Shown in pieces: positions 54,590-64,000 of a stretch of DNA of 64,000 nucleotides. Source of the DNA: Neoceratodus forsteri (lineage: Eukaryota; Chordata; Ceratodontiformes; Ceratodontidae). Numbering within the stretch: position 1 is the first letter of the stretch; every line of letters begins with the position of its first letter. The notes under the pieces were generated by a model. The model did not search any database and was not told where the DNA came from. It saw nothing but the letters and a program-made list of their open reading frames with translations. A program made the position numbers and the translations under genes. The stretch lies in contig CM057450.1 of assembly GCA_016271365.2 (NCBI GenBank), positions 1,803,276,967-1,803,340,966 on the forward strand, given 5' to 3'.

Positions 54590-55665
54590 GAGAGTTTGGT
54601 ATCCGAATCACAAATCCCTCAACCTCAAGGCCTGGCTCTTGAAGAGTTAGAGTTTGCTGACCTACACCTTTCTCAAGGTGTACTCGATATCTTAAGCTTC
54701 TAGGAAGCCTTCCACCGGGCTACTTCTAATTCTAAATGGAAAAGGTTTTCCATATGGTGCTCTGAAAGCATATTTCCCAGAATCTGCTGATTTGCCCACA
54801 GTCCTGGATTATATGGTCCATCTAAATACTTTGGGGCTGGGGCCAGCCACCCTGAAAGTGCATTTGGCAGCTGTCTCTGCTTTTTTTAGCAGGAAAGCCC
54901 TCTTCTCTTTCTACTCACCCTGTATTCTCCAAGTTTTTCAAGGGATTGCTTCACACCAACCCTCCGTTCAGGGACCCTGCTCCTGCCTGGGATCTTAATG
55001 TTTGCATTGCTCAGCTAATGCAACCCCCTTGAGCCTTTGTCTTCAGCAGAGCTTAAGTACTTGACTTGGAAAACTATGTTTCTAGTAGCCACTCACTTCT
55101 GCCAGGCACATAAGTGAATTACAAGCTTTGTCAGTGGAGCCTGATTTTGCTCTCCTTTCAGAGATAAAGGTAGTCCTCCAGGACTAACAGGAATTTTTGC
55201 CTAAGGTGGTTTAGATTTCCACCTTAATCAATCTATATCTCTTCCAGTGTACTTCACTGACCATACCTCCTCTGGCGAGGAGGCTGCACAGTTAGATGTA
55301 AAGAGGCCCTTAGTTACTACATAGAGCGCACTCATGGGTCACAGTTTTGACTCCTCCAACTGTTCCTCACTTATGGTGAGGTTGGTAAAGAAACCTGCCA
55401 CTAAAAGATCCATTGCCAGGTGGATTGTCTCTTGTATCCAATTTTGTTATCAAAAACTGGGTAAGGTTCCCCTTCAGACCTGAGGGCTCACTCTACCAGA
55501 GGTACAGCTCGCCTAGCTGCGGCCAGGGACATCCCTATCTTAGAGATATGTCAAGCAGCTACCTGGAAAACAGTACACTTTCACCAAGCATTACTCCCTG
55601 AACATCCAGGCTGGAGTGATGCTCGGTTTCTTGCAGCTGTGCTTCAAACCTATTTCCTAAGTAGG
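54590..55665 (+). pseudogene. DIRS-alpha tyrosine recombinase (copy E, broken)
   Basis: N-terminal region 54600-54800 (SKWKRFSIWCS-like at about 54733), 'VLDYMVHLNTLGLGPATLKV' at about 54800-54860. Core block near 55045-55110: LKYLTWKTMFLVAT, then damaged where copy A has SARRISEL. The HxxR box is clear at about 55483-55500 (AHSTRG), followed by 'IPILEICQAATWKT' and the VHTFTKHYSL-like block with His and Tyr at about 55570-55600. The box I Arg is the main damaged residue. Confidence 0.8.
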
Positions 55666-55701
55666 TTCTGTCCCTCCTCCATGGAGGTACTGCTGTGTAG
55701 T

Positions 55702-55802
55702 CTGCATATGTCATAATATAGCAAGACTTCATAGTTGTTTGAAGAAAAATTACCCACCTTAGTAATGTTGTTTCTTCTAATGGAGTCTTGCTATATTATG
55801 AC
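55702..55802 (+). repeat. DIRS-alpha E internal complementary region
   Basis: 55702-55743 is the reverse complement of the left end (50649-50690) with one extra base (CATAGTTG for CATGTTG). 55742-55802 is the reverse complement of the right end (56163-56223) with one or two differences (GGTGGG for GGTGAG). Confidence 0.92.
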
Positions 55803-56030
55803 CTCTCGTTTGGGATGTGGGTGGGCTGTGCAGTGTTGGCACTTAGTAATGCCCACCTTGTGTTTTTCACCCCTCCTTTTTGGGGTGTTTGGGTGTTGTA
55901 TTTTTATTTTATTTTTGGATCCCTGACTTGAGTCTTTGTTTTGGGACCAAAAATGTGTTAATATTTTAGTAGCCAGTTGGCTAGTATAGGTTTACAGCTC
56001 CACACAGAATCTTAGTGAGTTTTGCTCGTA

Positions 56031-56182
56031 AGATCTGACTGTTTGAGTTTGAAAACAACAGACAGAGTTTTCAACCGAGCTCGCACTCAAGATTCCATGC
56101 CTGGCATGGAAAGTTAACTCTTTCACCTCCGGAGCAGTTCTACGGCTGGGACAAACTGCATATGTCATAATATAGCAAGACT
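56031..56182 (-). repeat. DIRS-alpha E right inverted terminal repeat
   Basis: Reverse complement of 50663-50812; followed by the right-end-specific GAAGAAACAACATTACTAAG and GTGAGTAATTTTTTC. Confidence 0.9.
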
Positions 56183-56223
56183 CCATTAGAAGAAACAACA
56201 TTACTAAGGTGAGTAATTTTTTC

Positions 56224-57640
56224 TTCACCTTCACAAAAGTGGGAGCAAGGCAGAAGCAGGAAACTACAGACCTGTTAGTTTAACCTCAGTGGTAGGAAAA
56301 TGATGGAATCCACTGAAGGAAAGAATTGTTGAGTATCTAGAGGCCAGAGGGACTCAGGACCCAAGGCAGCATGGATTCACGCAGGAAGGTCATGCCAGAC
56401 AAATCTGATAGATTTCTTTGACTGGGTGACCAAAGTAGTAGATCAGGGAGTGGCTGTGGACATGGCCTACCTACCTGACTTTAGTAAGGCATTTGACACA
56501 GTCCCACACAAAGATTAATATACAAGTTAGCCAGCCTGGGAGTGGGTCCCAAGATGACAGCCTGGGTAAAGAATTGGCTGGAGAATAGGACACGAGAGTA
56601 ACAGTAAATGGAGTCCACTCTGAAGAAAGGGGGTTACTAGTGGGGTACCACAGGGTTCAGTATTAGGACGGTCCTCTTCAGTGTCTTTATAAGCTGACAT
56701 TGCAGAGGACTGGAAGGAAAAGTATGTCTCTTTGCAGATGACACAAAGATCTGCAACAAAGTTAATGCACATGGTGGGGTGGAAAGGATGAGAAGGGACT
56801 TGGCAAGGTTAGAGGAATGGTCAAATGTATGGCAGCTTAGATTCAATGCTAAGAAGTGCAGGTAATGCACCTGGGTAACAAAACCAGGGAAGAGTACAGA
56901 ATGGGGGTGAGATACTAACAAGAACAAAAATGGAAAGGGACCTGGGGTAGTCATATCAGATGACCTAAAGGTGGTAAGCAATGTGAGAGGGCAGCAAGGA
57001 GGGCTGGGGGATACTGGGATGCATAGGGAGAGGCATCAGCAGTAGAAAACAGGAAGTTATTATCCCTCTGTACAGACAGTTGGTGAGACCCCATCTGAGT
57101 ACTGCGTGCAGTTCTGCAGACCCAATCTCCATAAAGACATAGACAGGATGGAAGCTGTCCAGAGGAGGGCAACTAAAATGGTGCAGGGTCAGCACGGAAG
57201 ACATATGAAGAGAGACTTAAGGAGCTGCATATGTATAGCCTCCAGGAAAGGAGGAGAGGAAGACATAGAAACTTTCAAGTACCTCAAGGGAATCAACAAA
57301 GTCCAAGAGGGTAGCATCTTTCCAAAAAGGAAGGTGTGCAAGAACAAGGGTACAATTTGAAGATAGAGAGGGGCTCAGAGGTAATTTAAGGAAGTATTTT
57401 TCACAGAGAGGGTTGTGGATGCATGGAGCGGCCTTCGGAGGAAGGTTATGGAGTCAACAGATGATTGGAGATTCAAGCATGCATGGGACAGTCATGAGGC
57501 AATTCTAGGGGTGGGTTAGGAAGAAGTAGGCTGCTGGCTAACTAGGATCTGCAACTTATCCATTAGGTAGGAAATGGGCAGACTGGGTGTGCCAAGCGGT
57601 CCTTATCTGCCATCAAAATCTATGTTTCTATATTGCTACG
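56224..57640 (+). pseudogene. CR1 ORF2 reverse transcriptase, C-terminal part and 3' tail
   Basis: Resumes the LINE after DIRS E. It reads, with shifts, an NYRPVSLTS-like stretch at about 56265, 'DFSKAFDTVPHK' at about 56480-56515, 'GVPQGSVLG'-like at about 56645-56670, the catalytic box LFADDTKICNKV at about 56730-56765 with both aspartates, LARLEEWSNVWQLRFNAKKC at about 56797-56860, 'HKDIDRMEAVQRRATKMVQG' at about 57129-57190 and the 3' untranslated tail. The 84-codon open stretch at 57106-57360 is the C-terminal domain. Several stops. Confidence 0.85.
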
Positions 57641-58322
57641 AGCATTGTTTTATTGACATACCATAATAACCAATTAAATCGTAATCCGACCCACTCGTTT
57701 GTTTGGAATAGAGGTTTGGTCGAGTGCTACGTTACGAAGACTATGCTAGTACCATTCCATCAGCTAGCACCTATAAGCTCATGCCAGTGTGGGAGGGAGG
57801 AAATTGGGAGTCTTCTGAAGTCTTGGAGTCTGGGAGTCTTCTGAGGATTTTATGAGGGCAAAGCAGAGTAACTTTCCTGGAGCAGATGTTCATGTATTTA
57901 AGGTAAAATGCAACAAACTTAGTTGGACATCTTGTCCAGAGTTGTGCATGCTAGGTATGACGTTCAAGTTGGCTTTTTATTCATATGTTGGTCTCGTATG
58001 CCCTGGAATTACCTTAAGTTGTTTCTCAGAGAGAGATTTTCACCTCTGTGTTTTAGTTTTCAACAAATCTGACGAAAAAGTTATACGTGAGCATGCCTTT
58101 CCTGGTTATCGAACACCCGATTATCCGAAAAAATTGGTTTGTCCCCGAGGGCTTCGGATAATGGGAATCTACTTATTTCTTTAAACAAAACAAAAACCCT
58201 GCCTTGTTTGTGTGTGAAGTGTTACAGTTTAACAATCCAACACACTGGACTGTTGATGCCTGTTCCACCAAATAATTGCACAGCATGCAAATAAATCTTT
58301 CAGATCCCAGTGCTGCGCACAA
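57641..58322. other. Unassigned gypsy-internal sequence next to the 5' LTR
   Basis: No coding signal. On the minus strand it lies directly after the 5' LTR, so the primer-binding site should be at 58322 reading down; the bases there (GATTTTGTGCGCAGCACTGG) were not matched to a tRNA. A GATTATCCGAA/TTCGGATAAT inverted pair lies at about 58110-58160. Confidence 0.4.
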
Positions 58323-60237
58323 AATCTGTGACAAATCCACTCCGAGGATCAATCCCTCTTCTCCCACAGTGCCCAACCTTGAAGTGTGATTAGTGCTCAG
58401 TGGACAAACAGAGATACGCTCCTGTTTGTTTTGGGTCCAAGCAAACTACTAGTCTGAGTCCTGGGGTCAAATATAAATCCTTTTAGCTAGCACACCCTGG
58501 TAACAGGTCCAAATATCATACTCTCTTGGTGAAAACAGCACAGTACTTGTCCCAGTGGGCATACAACCAACCTAGTTCACAACCCCTGCTTACTCCAATT
58601 GAGGCGGCTGGTATTTTCTTACCTTGTTGGATCTTTATATAGATCCTTGTTAAGCGTGGCTGCATATGGTGACACACTAAGCAATTTAGCATTTAAGTCA
58701 GAGTTATCAATACTGTTCCACCGTTCACACTCAAAATCAGAAAATGTCTGACAGGTTTAAGGAAAACAAAATTTACTAAAAATAAAAGATAGTAAATGAA
58801 TACAGGACATAAAACAGACATATATACATTAAGAGTACAGTCAGAAAAATGGACAATTACAAAACAAAGCACCTTGTAACTTGAATTAACTAATTCTAAC
58901 TCAGTTTTCAGTTGGCAAGGGTTTGGGCTGTTGTTACCTATCTTGGCAGAAGTGGTCTCTCTTGAGTCCAGGAACAAAGTGTCCCTTAGAAGTCCAGAAC
59001 AAAAGTGTCAGTCCTTTCAGCCAGCTTGACAATATCAGACAGGCCAGAATGTCCCTCCCATCCTGTGATGTCACAGCTCTGGGCTGCTATCATGAGATCC
59101 ACTAAGTTCTAGATACTTAATTTGTAACATGCAACTGCATAGGCAAAACTGGTCAGATTACTACTTGATTGGAATCTGCAAATACAACAGTATTTTAATT
59201 ATAAGACAGGCTGTCTTCATCAGAGTATGGTTTTATGGCAGGTTACAGTATCCCTTTGATCTTTCAGAGAAGCATCCTGAAAAACACGTCTCATATTGAG
59301 TTGAATTTTCACAGGGTCTATCAGAACAGCTTCCCTCTTGGAATGCCGTAAAATGTAATATTTTATGACCGGTTGCCTAGGTTCAAAGCAGTGGGTTGTT
59401 ATAACCTGTTTTTATAGTCTCAGGAAGTTTATCAGACAAGTGTTGGATTTTCTACAAGCGGCTGTGCTCTTTAGGTCAGCAAGAGGGCACAACATTTGTT
59501 CCTTTAAAAAAAGGTTGGCGCTGGACACCACACCTCGCTCCACGCTGAGGACCGGGTTCGAGGACAAGCCGGGCCGCGGTGGTCGGCAGGGAGGAAAGTA
59601 TTGAGCACCCAGTGGCGGCTTTCCTTCTCTGGGAAGGGTACTATGCAGGCTCCTGCTCTACTGCCATCTTAGGGTGAATCCGGGGTTGATGGTGCAGACT
59701 AGAGTCACGCAAAAGGATGGAGCAGCGTCAGCCGAGAGCCCTGGGAGGAGTTGCATCTTCACGCTTACCTCCCAATTGGCTCTCCTAGAGTGCTGATGGC
59801 TGCGGGGAACAGAACACGGAAGATGGTGGCCTTTGACTCCTAGGTGACCCCTCGGCGCCGAGCACATTGGCAACGCCATGACCAGGAACAGACTCCGTGT
59901 GCAACACCTGCACCACCGTTGTTCGGGAGAAGGTAAGAGGGACCTCTCTCACCTCGGGGGATATCAGGGATACATAGGCTACTGAGGGTGAGCACTCTGG
60001 GGCCAGACTCCTGAGTTGGAGCGCCGGAGGTAGCGAGGGCATGTAGGGGCTCTGAATGAGTGGAGTGATGAGGCTGGTAGGAGGCAAAAGAGCAAAGATA
60101 AAAAAAAAAAAAAAATCCAATGTCCCATGATGCCTTGTGCTGACTGCCATGTTTCCAAGCTGAAATTAAAAAAAAAAAAAAACATATATTTATTGCAAAA
60201 TATAATATGAACAATAACAGGCAAACTGCTGTTGCCA
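58323..60237 (-). repeat. Gypsy 5' LTR (right on the plus strand), containing a SINE
   Basis: Starts TGTGACAAATCCACTC and aligns with 40377-41676 throughout: TGTTTTGGGTC, ACCTTGTTGGATCTTTA, ACAAAATTTACTAA, TCCCTCCCATCCTGTGATGT. The alignment is interrupted by 59513-60115. It ends GTTGCCA. Divergence from the other LTR is modest, with many single-base indels. Confidence 0.88.
59513..60115 (+). mobile_element. Long tRNA-headed SINE inserted in the LTR (5'-truncated)
   Basis: About 600 bp absent from the sister LTR, where TTTCCTTTAAAA runs directly into AATCAATGTCCCATG (41540-41573). The head aligns with the SINE at 13359: TTGGCGCTGGACACC and the B box GGGTTCGAGGAC. The A box part is missing. 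It ends in a run of 16 A residues. The body contains no reading frame that can be trusted. Confidence 0.85.
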
Positions 60238-60850
60238 TATGGGGGACTCAAAATTTTGTCGTCGATTAAATCTGCCACCTCTTGTAGGAATTTTCCACGC
60301 CCAGGGGGCGGTAGATCAGGAGAATCCTGCACCGGACCCCACATACGGCCACAAATTCAAAGAACCTAGTGGCTCTCACTGGGTGCACAGTGAAGCCAAG
60401 GTCAGCTCTAAAGCAGGCGGCCATGCCCCCACCCTTGCATTCCACCACCGTAGGTCATGCACTGGGGGGTCTCAAAAACTGGCCCAGCATCATCGCCACC
60501 CAGGTTTCCATAATGAAAGCCATATCGACTTCTAAATTAAGTCCACTATAATTGCAGTCTTATTCTCATTGATCTGGCATTGCAAAGTACTGCCCTAAAG
60601 GGACTAGGAGACATTGCAGCCCCACTAGCTACCTGCCCATTTGATCTGGTGGGACCGCTGGGGATGGGGACTAAACACGTTTGACCTCTCTCAGGCCCGT
60701 CTAACTGACACGTCTTCTACACCTGACCACCTCTATCCTGTTCTCCTCTGTTTCACCTATGGCACCTCGCCAAAACTGCACGTTCACAGGTGCCTCTTAA
60801 TCCGACTTCCGACAATGACGTGCTGCCTTGGCTGGTACAGGTAGGTCAGT
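60238..60850 (-). pseudogene. L2-like LINE, 5' part (endonuclease)
   Basis: On the minus strand from about 60610: a 'CNARSINENKTAIIVDL'-like start, DMAFIMETWVAMMLGQF (usual TETW motif), 'KGGGMAACFRADLGFTVHPV' and 'RATRFFEFVAVCGVRCRILL', then GRGKFLQEVADLIDDKILSP, which stops at the gypsy LTR. The next residues (PRCIVLGDFN) are at 40376 downward. This is the APE endonuclease of the same L2 copy. Upstream (60640-60850) is less clear and may be the L2 5' region. Confidence 0.85.
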
Positions 60851-60879
60851 GAAGGGCCGCAGGTCAAGCAGCTGAGATG

Positions 60880-61560
60880 CATCAGAAATCCATTTACATG
60901 TCCAGTACAACAGGTTGTAGAGTATTTCCTGTCTTTATCTGATGCAGGCCTGCAATATACCTCTATAAAATGCACTTCACGCCATTTCAGCCTTCCATGT
61001 GCCTATTGAGGGTCGTATGGTGTCCCTGCTCGAGGTGGTCCATCTGCAGATTGGAAGTTGCAAGTGTAGAATGCCTCTCAAAACAATGACAGCTGGTCCT
61101 TTTACCCAAATCCTAAGTTCTTACCAATGGTGGTGGTTGTGTTTGCTCTGAATCGATCTGTAGCCTGCCAGTTTATTTTCCTGAACATGCCAATCCTGGG
61201 GTAGCAGTGCTTGACACTCTAGGTGTACATGGAATATTCAGTTACTATATACACTGTACCAAGACTGCAGGAAGTCCTCACTGCCTTTTGTTACCATGCC
61301 TCCCGGGAAAGAAGGTGTTCCAGTTTAAAACAGTGTTTTCCAAGTAGTTGTCCAACTATATTACTTTTGTTACAAGTAGAACTTCCTGGGGTTATTCAAG
61401 GCCATTCCACTAGAGGTATGGCCACTTCAGTTGCTTGTTCAGGAATGGGTTTGCTGCTGAGATTTGTGCAGTTGCTACCTGAGTACTGTCCACACCTTCA
61501 CTAAACATTACAGTCTGGACCTTGCCTCATGAAAAATATGCAGCTCGCCTAGTTTACTTC
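60880..61560 (+). pseudogene. DIRS-delta tyrosine recombinase, C-terminal part
   Basis: In shifting frames: a VVEYFLSLSDAGLQYTSIK stretch at about 60913-60970, 'PKFLPMVVVFALNRSV' at about 61107-61155, LQVELPGVIQGHSTRGMATS at about 61368-61430 with the HxxR box (HSTR), and a final block at about 61465-61510 where VLSTPSLNITVW parallels VHTFIRHYSL of gamma. The box I ARRISEL segment is not found, probably deleted around 61080. It is non-functional. Confidence 0.75.
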
Positions 61561-61627
61561 AGGGCCTACTTGAGGCCTGTAGTCTCCAGCCACCTGGACT
61601 GTTTTGTGTCAGTACTCCTTGGCACTC

Positions 61628-61735
61628 ATTCCATAGGTGTGGCCTGATGAAAGGATATCCTCGAAGAAGATATAAGTTACTGTACGATTAACGTAACAGT
61701 AGATTGAGAGAATCGCTTTCATCAGGCTATGCCGA
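61628..61735 (+). repeat. DIRS-delta internal complementary region
   Basis: CCATAGGTGTGGCCTGATGA...GAAGAAGATATAAG is followed by a GTTACTGTACGATTAACGTA stretch and AACAGTAGATTGAGAGAATC...CATCAGGCTATGCC. The second part is a diverged reverse complement of the right end (62150-62221). The first part should match the missing left end. Confidence 0.65.
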
Positions 61736-62228
61736 CCCACCTTCTATCCCCTCAGACATAGAGCTCTGTAACTCTGGCCTTTCTCCAGAATGGTCTACCT
61801 GCTGCTTCCAGCCTCACCTGGTAGCTAGTACCATTCTCGTCCCTCCTGGTTTACTGGAGGGAGGTCCTCTGAGCATGATTCCCCTGGGGATATTAGAGCA
61901 GTACAAATGCTGCTGCTTTCTTCTGAAGAGCTTATCTGCTGCTTTCTGTCTCGCCTGATGGGCAGAACCCTAGTGTATCTCCTGGTTCCATATAGGAGAT
62001 CTTCCGAGCATGATCTCTGCTGGGGAACTGAGGAGGATGGGGCACGCCCACACTTACATGGGAAAGACGATGTCAGGCGTCATTGTGGGTGGCCCTGGGT
62101 GAGCTGCTGGCAAAAGTTTCCGTGTGGTCCCTAGTGCCTGACTGCTTATTGTTCCATAGGTGTGGCCTTACAGAATGAGATTCTTTAGAAGATCTATTAT
62201 TATGAGTAAGTACATAACTGTTCCTTAC

Positions 62229-62523
62229 TGGCCGGCCGGTGGTGCAGAGGGCTGTGAGGCACTGGATGCCTTACCTCGCGTCACCTACGACTACCGGGTT
62301 TGAGATCGGGAGAAGAATTGAACAATTGACAGGCAGCTCCCTCTCTCGGGTGGAATTCATCCCACTGTAGTTATGCTGCCATTGGGTGGAGGTCCAGTGG
62401 CTAGTGTAGGTGGGAGAAGGTGGCAAGTCACAGGAGGGCACTTAAGCTTCTGGCGATCATGCTCCACATGTGCACATGCAGCTGAGGTTCGAGGCGGGCG
62501 AAAAACGGGCACAAAATCCATTT
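62229..62523 (+). mobile_element. tRNA-headed SINE, second type
   Basis: A box TGGTGCAGAGGG at about 62238 and B box GGGTTTGAGATC at about 62297 lie about 60 bp apart, as in tRNA-derived promoters. The body runs to a TA microsatellite instead of an A-tail. The head resembles the SINEs at 13359 and 59513, but the body differs. Confidence 0.7.
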
Positions 62524-62548
62524 TATATATATATATATATATATATAT
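62524..62548. repeat. (TA)n microsatellite
   Basis: About twelve TA units at the 3' end of the SINE. Confidence 0.9.
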
Positions 62549-62564
62549 GTAATCTGTATAAAAC

Positions 62565-62849
62565 TGATCTTACGAGAAACAGCTCTTGCTGCAGGTTACA
62601 CCACCAGGACTGGCTGCAGGCGCCAGGACCCCTATGGAAATTGTTAGCAGTATTCAGTTGGGACCAACGCCGGTCCAGCCCCGACATCAGGCACAGTACA
62701 TAAGGGGCGGTCCTCCATAATCCCCAGTTCTTTTCCCACCGCGACTCGCCAGTATAGGCCTCTCGGTCTCTACCTAGCATACGATGACTTAGAACTTACA
62801 GAGTTTCTATCGACTAATGTCCTCTCAACCCCTTCATTTGAGGGTAACC
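62565..62849 (+). mobile_element. DIRS-gamma left-end fragment (copy G)
   Basis: GATCTTACGAGAAACAGCTC, then TTGCTGCAGGTTAC, GCAGGCGCCAGGACC and CATAAGGGGCGGTCC match the left end of D (24213-24460). It is cut at 62849 by DIRS-alpha copy F. The rest would lie beyond the window. Confidence 0.8.
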
Positions 62850-64000
62850 TTCAAACAACATGAAGTCTTGCTGTATTCTGACAATAGCAGTGAGTCCCAA
62901 CCTTTGAACTGCCCTGGAGATGAAAGAGTTAACTTTCCATGCCAGGCATGGAACGCTGAGCTCGAGCTCGTTGAGACTCTGTCTGTTGTTCTTCAAACTC
63001 AATCCGTCAGATTCTTTACTCTGCCTCACTGAACAATCGCTCGGAAATTTCTCCTTCTGCTCAGTTCAATTTGTCGGTTAAAGTACCGCTTTTCTGATTT
63101 TCGACCGAATTTGAACTGTAACCTGTAGTTCAGTCTCTGTCTGTGGTATTTATGAGTACTAGATAGGTTTTATTTTATTCTATTCTGTGTGGAACTTGTA
63201 AACGGTTTATCAGTTCGGTTTGAACCGATCAAATTGTTTAAAAATTTTAAATTGTGCTTTTAGAGTGTGGTTACGGTTCTTATCGGTTCTAAAAAAAGGA
63301 TTTTATTACGGTTTTTCCACAACTCGTGACACGGTTGGGAACGGTTAGAACCAATAAGAGGGTCTTGCCTGGATGGATTGCCATAAACGGGTAAGTTTGG
63401 TTAGGACTGGCACTATGTCTGAGAAACCCAAAAGAAAACCGGACCCACTGGGTTTCAACACTGCAGTGTGTGTGCGAAGTCTTTGCCAAGGCTGACCCCA
63501 CCACCTGTGTTCATTTTCTGGGTTTGACCACCTCAATGCAGACTGCCAGATTTGAAAACATTTCCTGCAGCTACCCTAGATAAGAGAGCTGGTAGGCTCA
63601 GGGATAGGGAGGCCAAAAAGTCCGCTGAACGGATGGCCAGCCGGTTCGGTTCAAACCGAACCAAAAGGAGTGCCCTCTGACCAGGGCGAGATTCTTCGGG
63701 CAAAGGAGAGCTGATTCTGAGGAGTCAGTTCGCTAAAAGAACTAGAAAGAAAAATCAGCTGGTGTGGAGCCAAAATTTTCTCTCCAACCGCTGAAGAAAT
63801 AGCCAAGCGATCAAAATAGTTCAGTCGCTTTCCCGGTTCCGACTGAACCGGCACCATCAGGCAGGCGCTCAGTTCGGCGGTTCCACCTGTTCTAAAGTAT
63901 GATTTAGAGGAATTTTATGAACCGGAGGAAGAGGAGTATGAGGAAAGTGAATGTGGATTTGAAAGTCTGATGTGCCCATTGACCCGACATCTTCCCAGAC
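62850..64000 (+). mobile_element. DIRS-alpha copy F (5' part, continues past the window)
   Basis: Left end TTCAAACAACATGAAGTCTT as in A and E, then the left terminal repeat (62863-63015), leader and the first part of Gag. It is inserted in a gamma element. The window ends inside Gag. Confidence 0.9.
63415..64000 (+). pseudogene. DIRS-alpha Gag N-terminal part (copy F, partial)
   Basis: ATG at 63415 (MSEKPKRKPDPLGFNTAV), then a zinc-binding region at about 63455-63555 with a frame change (CEVFAKADP-like, then 'FDHLNADCQI'). Around 63590-63660 the reading resembles copy E (MASRFGSNRTKRSAL-like). Acidic codons near 63910-63960 (EEFYEPEEEEYEESECGF) match the corresponding region of E. The N-terminal frame is broken by at least two small indels. 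Truncated by the window edge. Confidence 0.75.

Larger units (their letters stand above)
50649..56223 (+). mobile_element. DIRS-order retrotransposon, family alpha, copy E
   Basis: 5.58 kb, same family and layout as copy A: terminal inverted repeats, Gag, RT, RNase H, methyltransferase-type domain, YR and internal complementary region. It sits in the RT of a CR1 LINE. Left junction GTGA-TTC-AAACAACATG, right junction ATTTTTTC-TTC-ACCTTCAC; removing it leaves a single TTC and restores the CR1 sequence. This is the clearest insertion footprint of the three alpha copies. Confidence 0.93.
48217..57640 (+). mobile_element. Near full-length CR1-like LINE, split by DIRS-alpha E
   Basis: About 3.9 kb of LINE in two parts (48217-50648 and 56224-57640) with two protein regions. 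ORF1 has a zinc-finger start and an SGNH-esterase core; ORF2 has an APE-type endonuclease and an RT. The 3' tail GGGCAGACTGGGTGTGCCAA then GCGGTCCTTATCTGCC ends in a CTATGTTTCTAT tail, in keeping with the ATTCTATG-like tails of CR1 elements. It is inserted in the 5' internal part of the gypsy element. Confidence 0.85.
40377..60237 (-). mobile_element. Gmr1-like Ty3/gypsy LTR retrotransposon with nested insertions
   Basis: Two direct LTRs (40377-41676 and 58323-60237) bound a 19.9-kb interval. Inside, on the minus strand, lie Gag, a protease-like region, integrase, RT and RNase H, in that order. Integrase upstream of RT is the layout known from Gmr1-type deuterostome gypsy elements. The flanking L2 reading frame meets across the two outer edges, so the whole interval is one insertion. 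The candidate target duplication is TGGGG (40372-40376, 60240-60244). The excess length comes from CR1 sequences, DIRS copy E and a SINE inserted in it. Confidence 0.85.
60851..62221 (+). mobile_element. DIRS-delta 3' fragment (recombinase, complementary region, right end)
   Basis: A fourth DIRS family, related to gamma. Only the YR part, the internal complementary region at about 61628-61735 and the right terminal region (CATAGGTGTGGCCTTACAGA to GTAAGTACATAACTG near 62220) are present. Left end, Gag, RT and RNase H are absent. The 5' limit against the L2 LINE is approximate. Confidence 0.75.

Noticed and set aside
58323..60237. The right-hand LTR as a solo LTR
   Set aside because: The flanking L2 sequence is continuous only when the whole 40377-60237 interval is removed, so the two LTRs are a pair.

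Overview
The window is vertebrate-type genomic DNA made almost entirely of nested retrotransposons. There is no bacterial or phage organisation, no CRISPR array, no rRNA or tRNA gene, and no convincing host gene. Several DIRS-order (tyrosine-recombinase) retrotransposon families occur with CR1- and L2-like LINEs, a Gmr1-type Ty3/gypsy element, a non-autonomous hAT element and unusually long tRNA-headed SINEs. That mix fits a repeat-rich non-mammalian vertebrate (amphibian, lungfish or non-avian reptile). The species cannot be fixed from this sequence. Most reading frames are broken by small indels; some of that is real decay and some looks like residual long-read sequencing error.

Layout. (1) 1-1690: unassigned flank. 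(2) 1790-9246: a CR1-like LINE split by DIRS-alpha copy A (2781-8365). (3) 9856-14800: 5' part of a DIRS-beta element (B), then a second LINE type carrying a tRNA-headed SINE with a clear target-site duplication. (4) 14800-15721: unassigned, with one weak candidate host exon. (5) 15722-21572: DIRS-beta copy C, the most complete beta element. (6) 21573-22643: a gag fragment of a further DIRS type. (7) 22644-38505: DIRS-beta copy 3, split by DIRS-gamma (24213-30091) and by a hAT element with a perfect 8-bp target duplication. A 6.37-kb block covering the gamma/beta/hAT junctions is present twice in tandem (25579-31955 and 31956-38315). (8) 38506-60850: an antisense L2 LINE split by a 19.9-kb antisense Gmr1-like gypsy element with paired LTRs (40377-60237). 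Inside the gypsy lies a near full-length CR1 (48217-57640), which is itself split by DIRS-alpha copy E (50649-56223); a SINE sits in the right LTR. (9) 60851-62221: 3' end of a DIRS-delta element. (10) 62229-64000: another SINE, the 5' end of a gamma element, and DIRS-alpha copy F running off the window.

How the parts work together. Each DIRS element would encode Gag, reverse transcriptase/RNase H, a Dam-like methyltransferase-type domain and a tyrosine recombinase (YR). In place of LTRs they carry inverted terminal repeats plus an internal complementary region (ICR). In copies A, C, D and E the ICR is visible as one sequence whose first half is the reverse complement of the left end and whose second half is the reverse complement of the right end, as expected for the template of a circular DNA intermediate that the YR integrates. 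The nesting gives a relative order of events: L2, then gypsy, then CR1, then DIRS-alpha in one stack; DIRS-beta, then gamma and hAT, then the tandem block in another.
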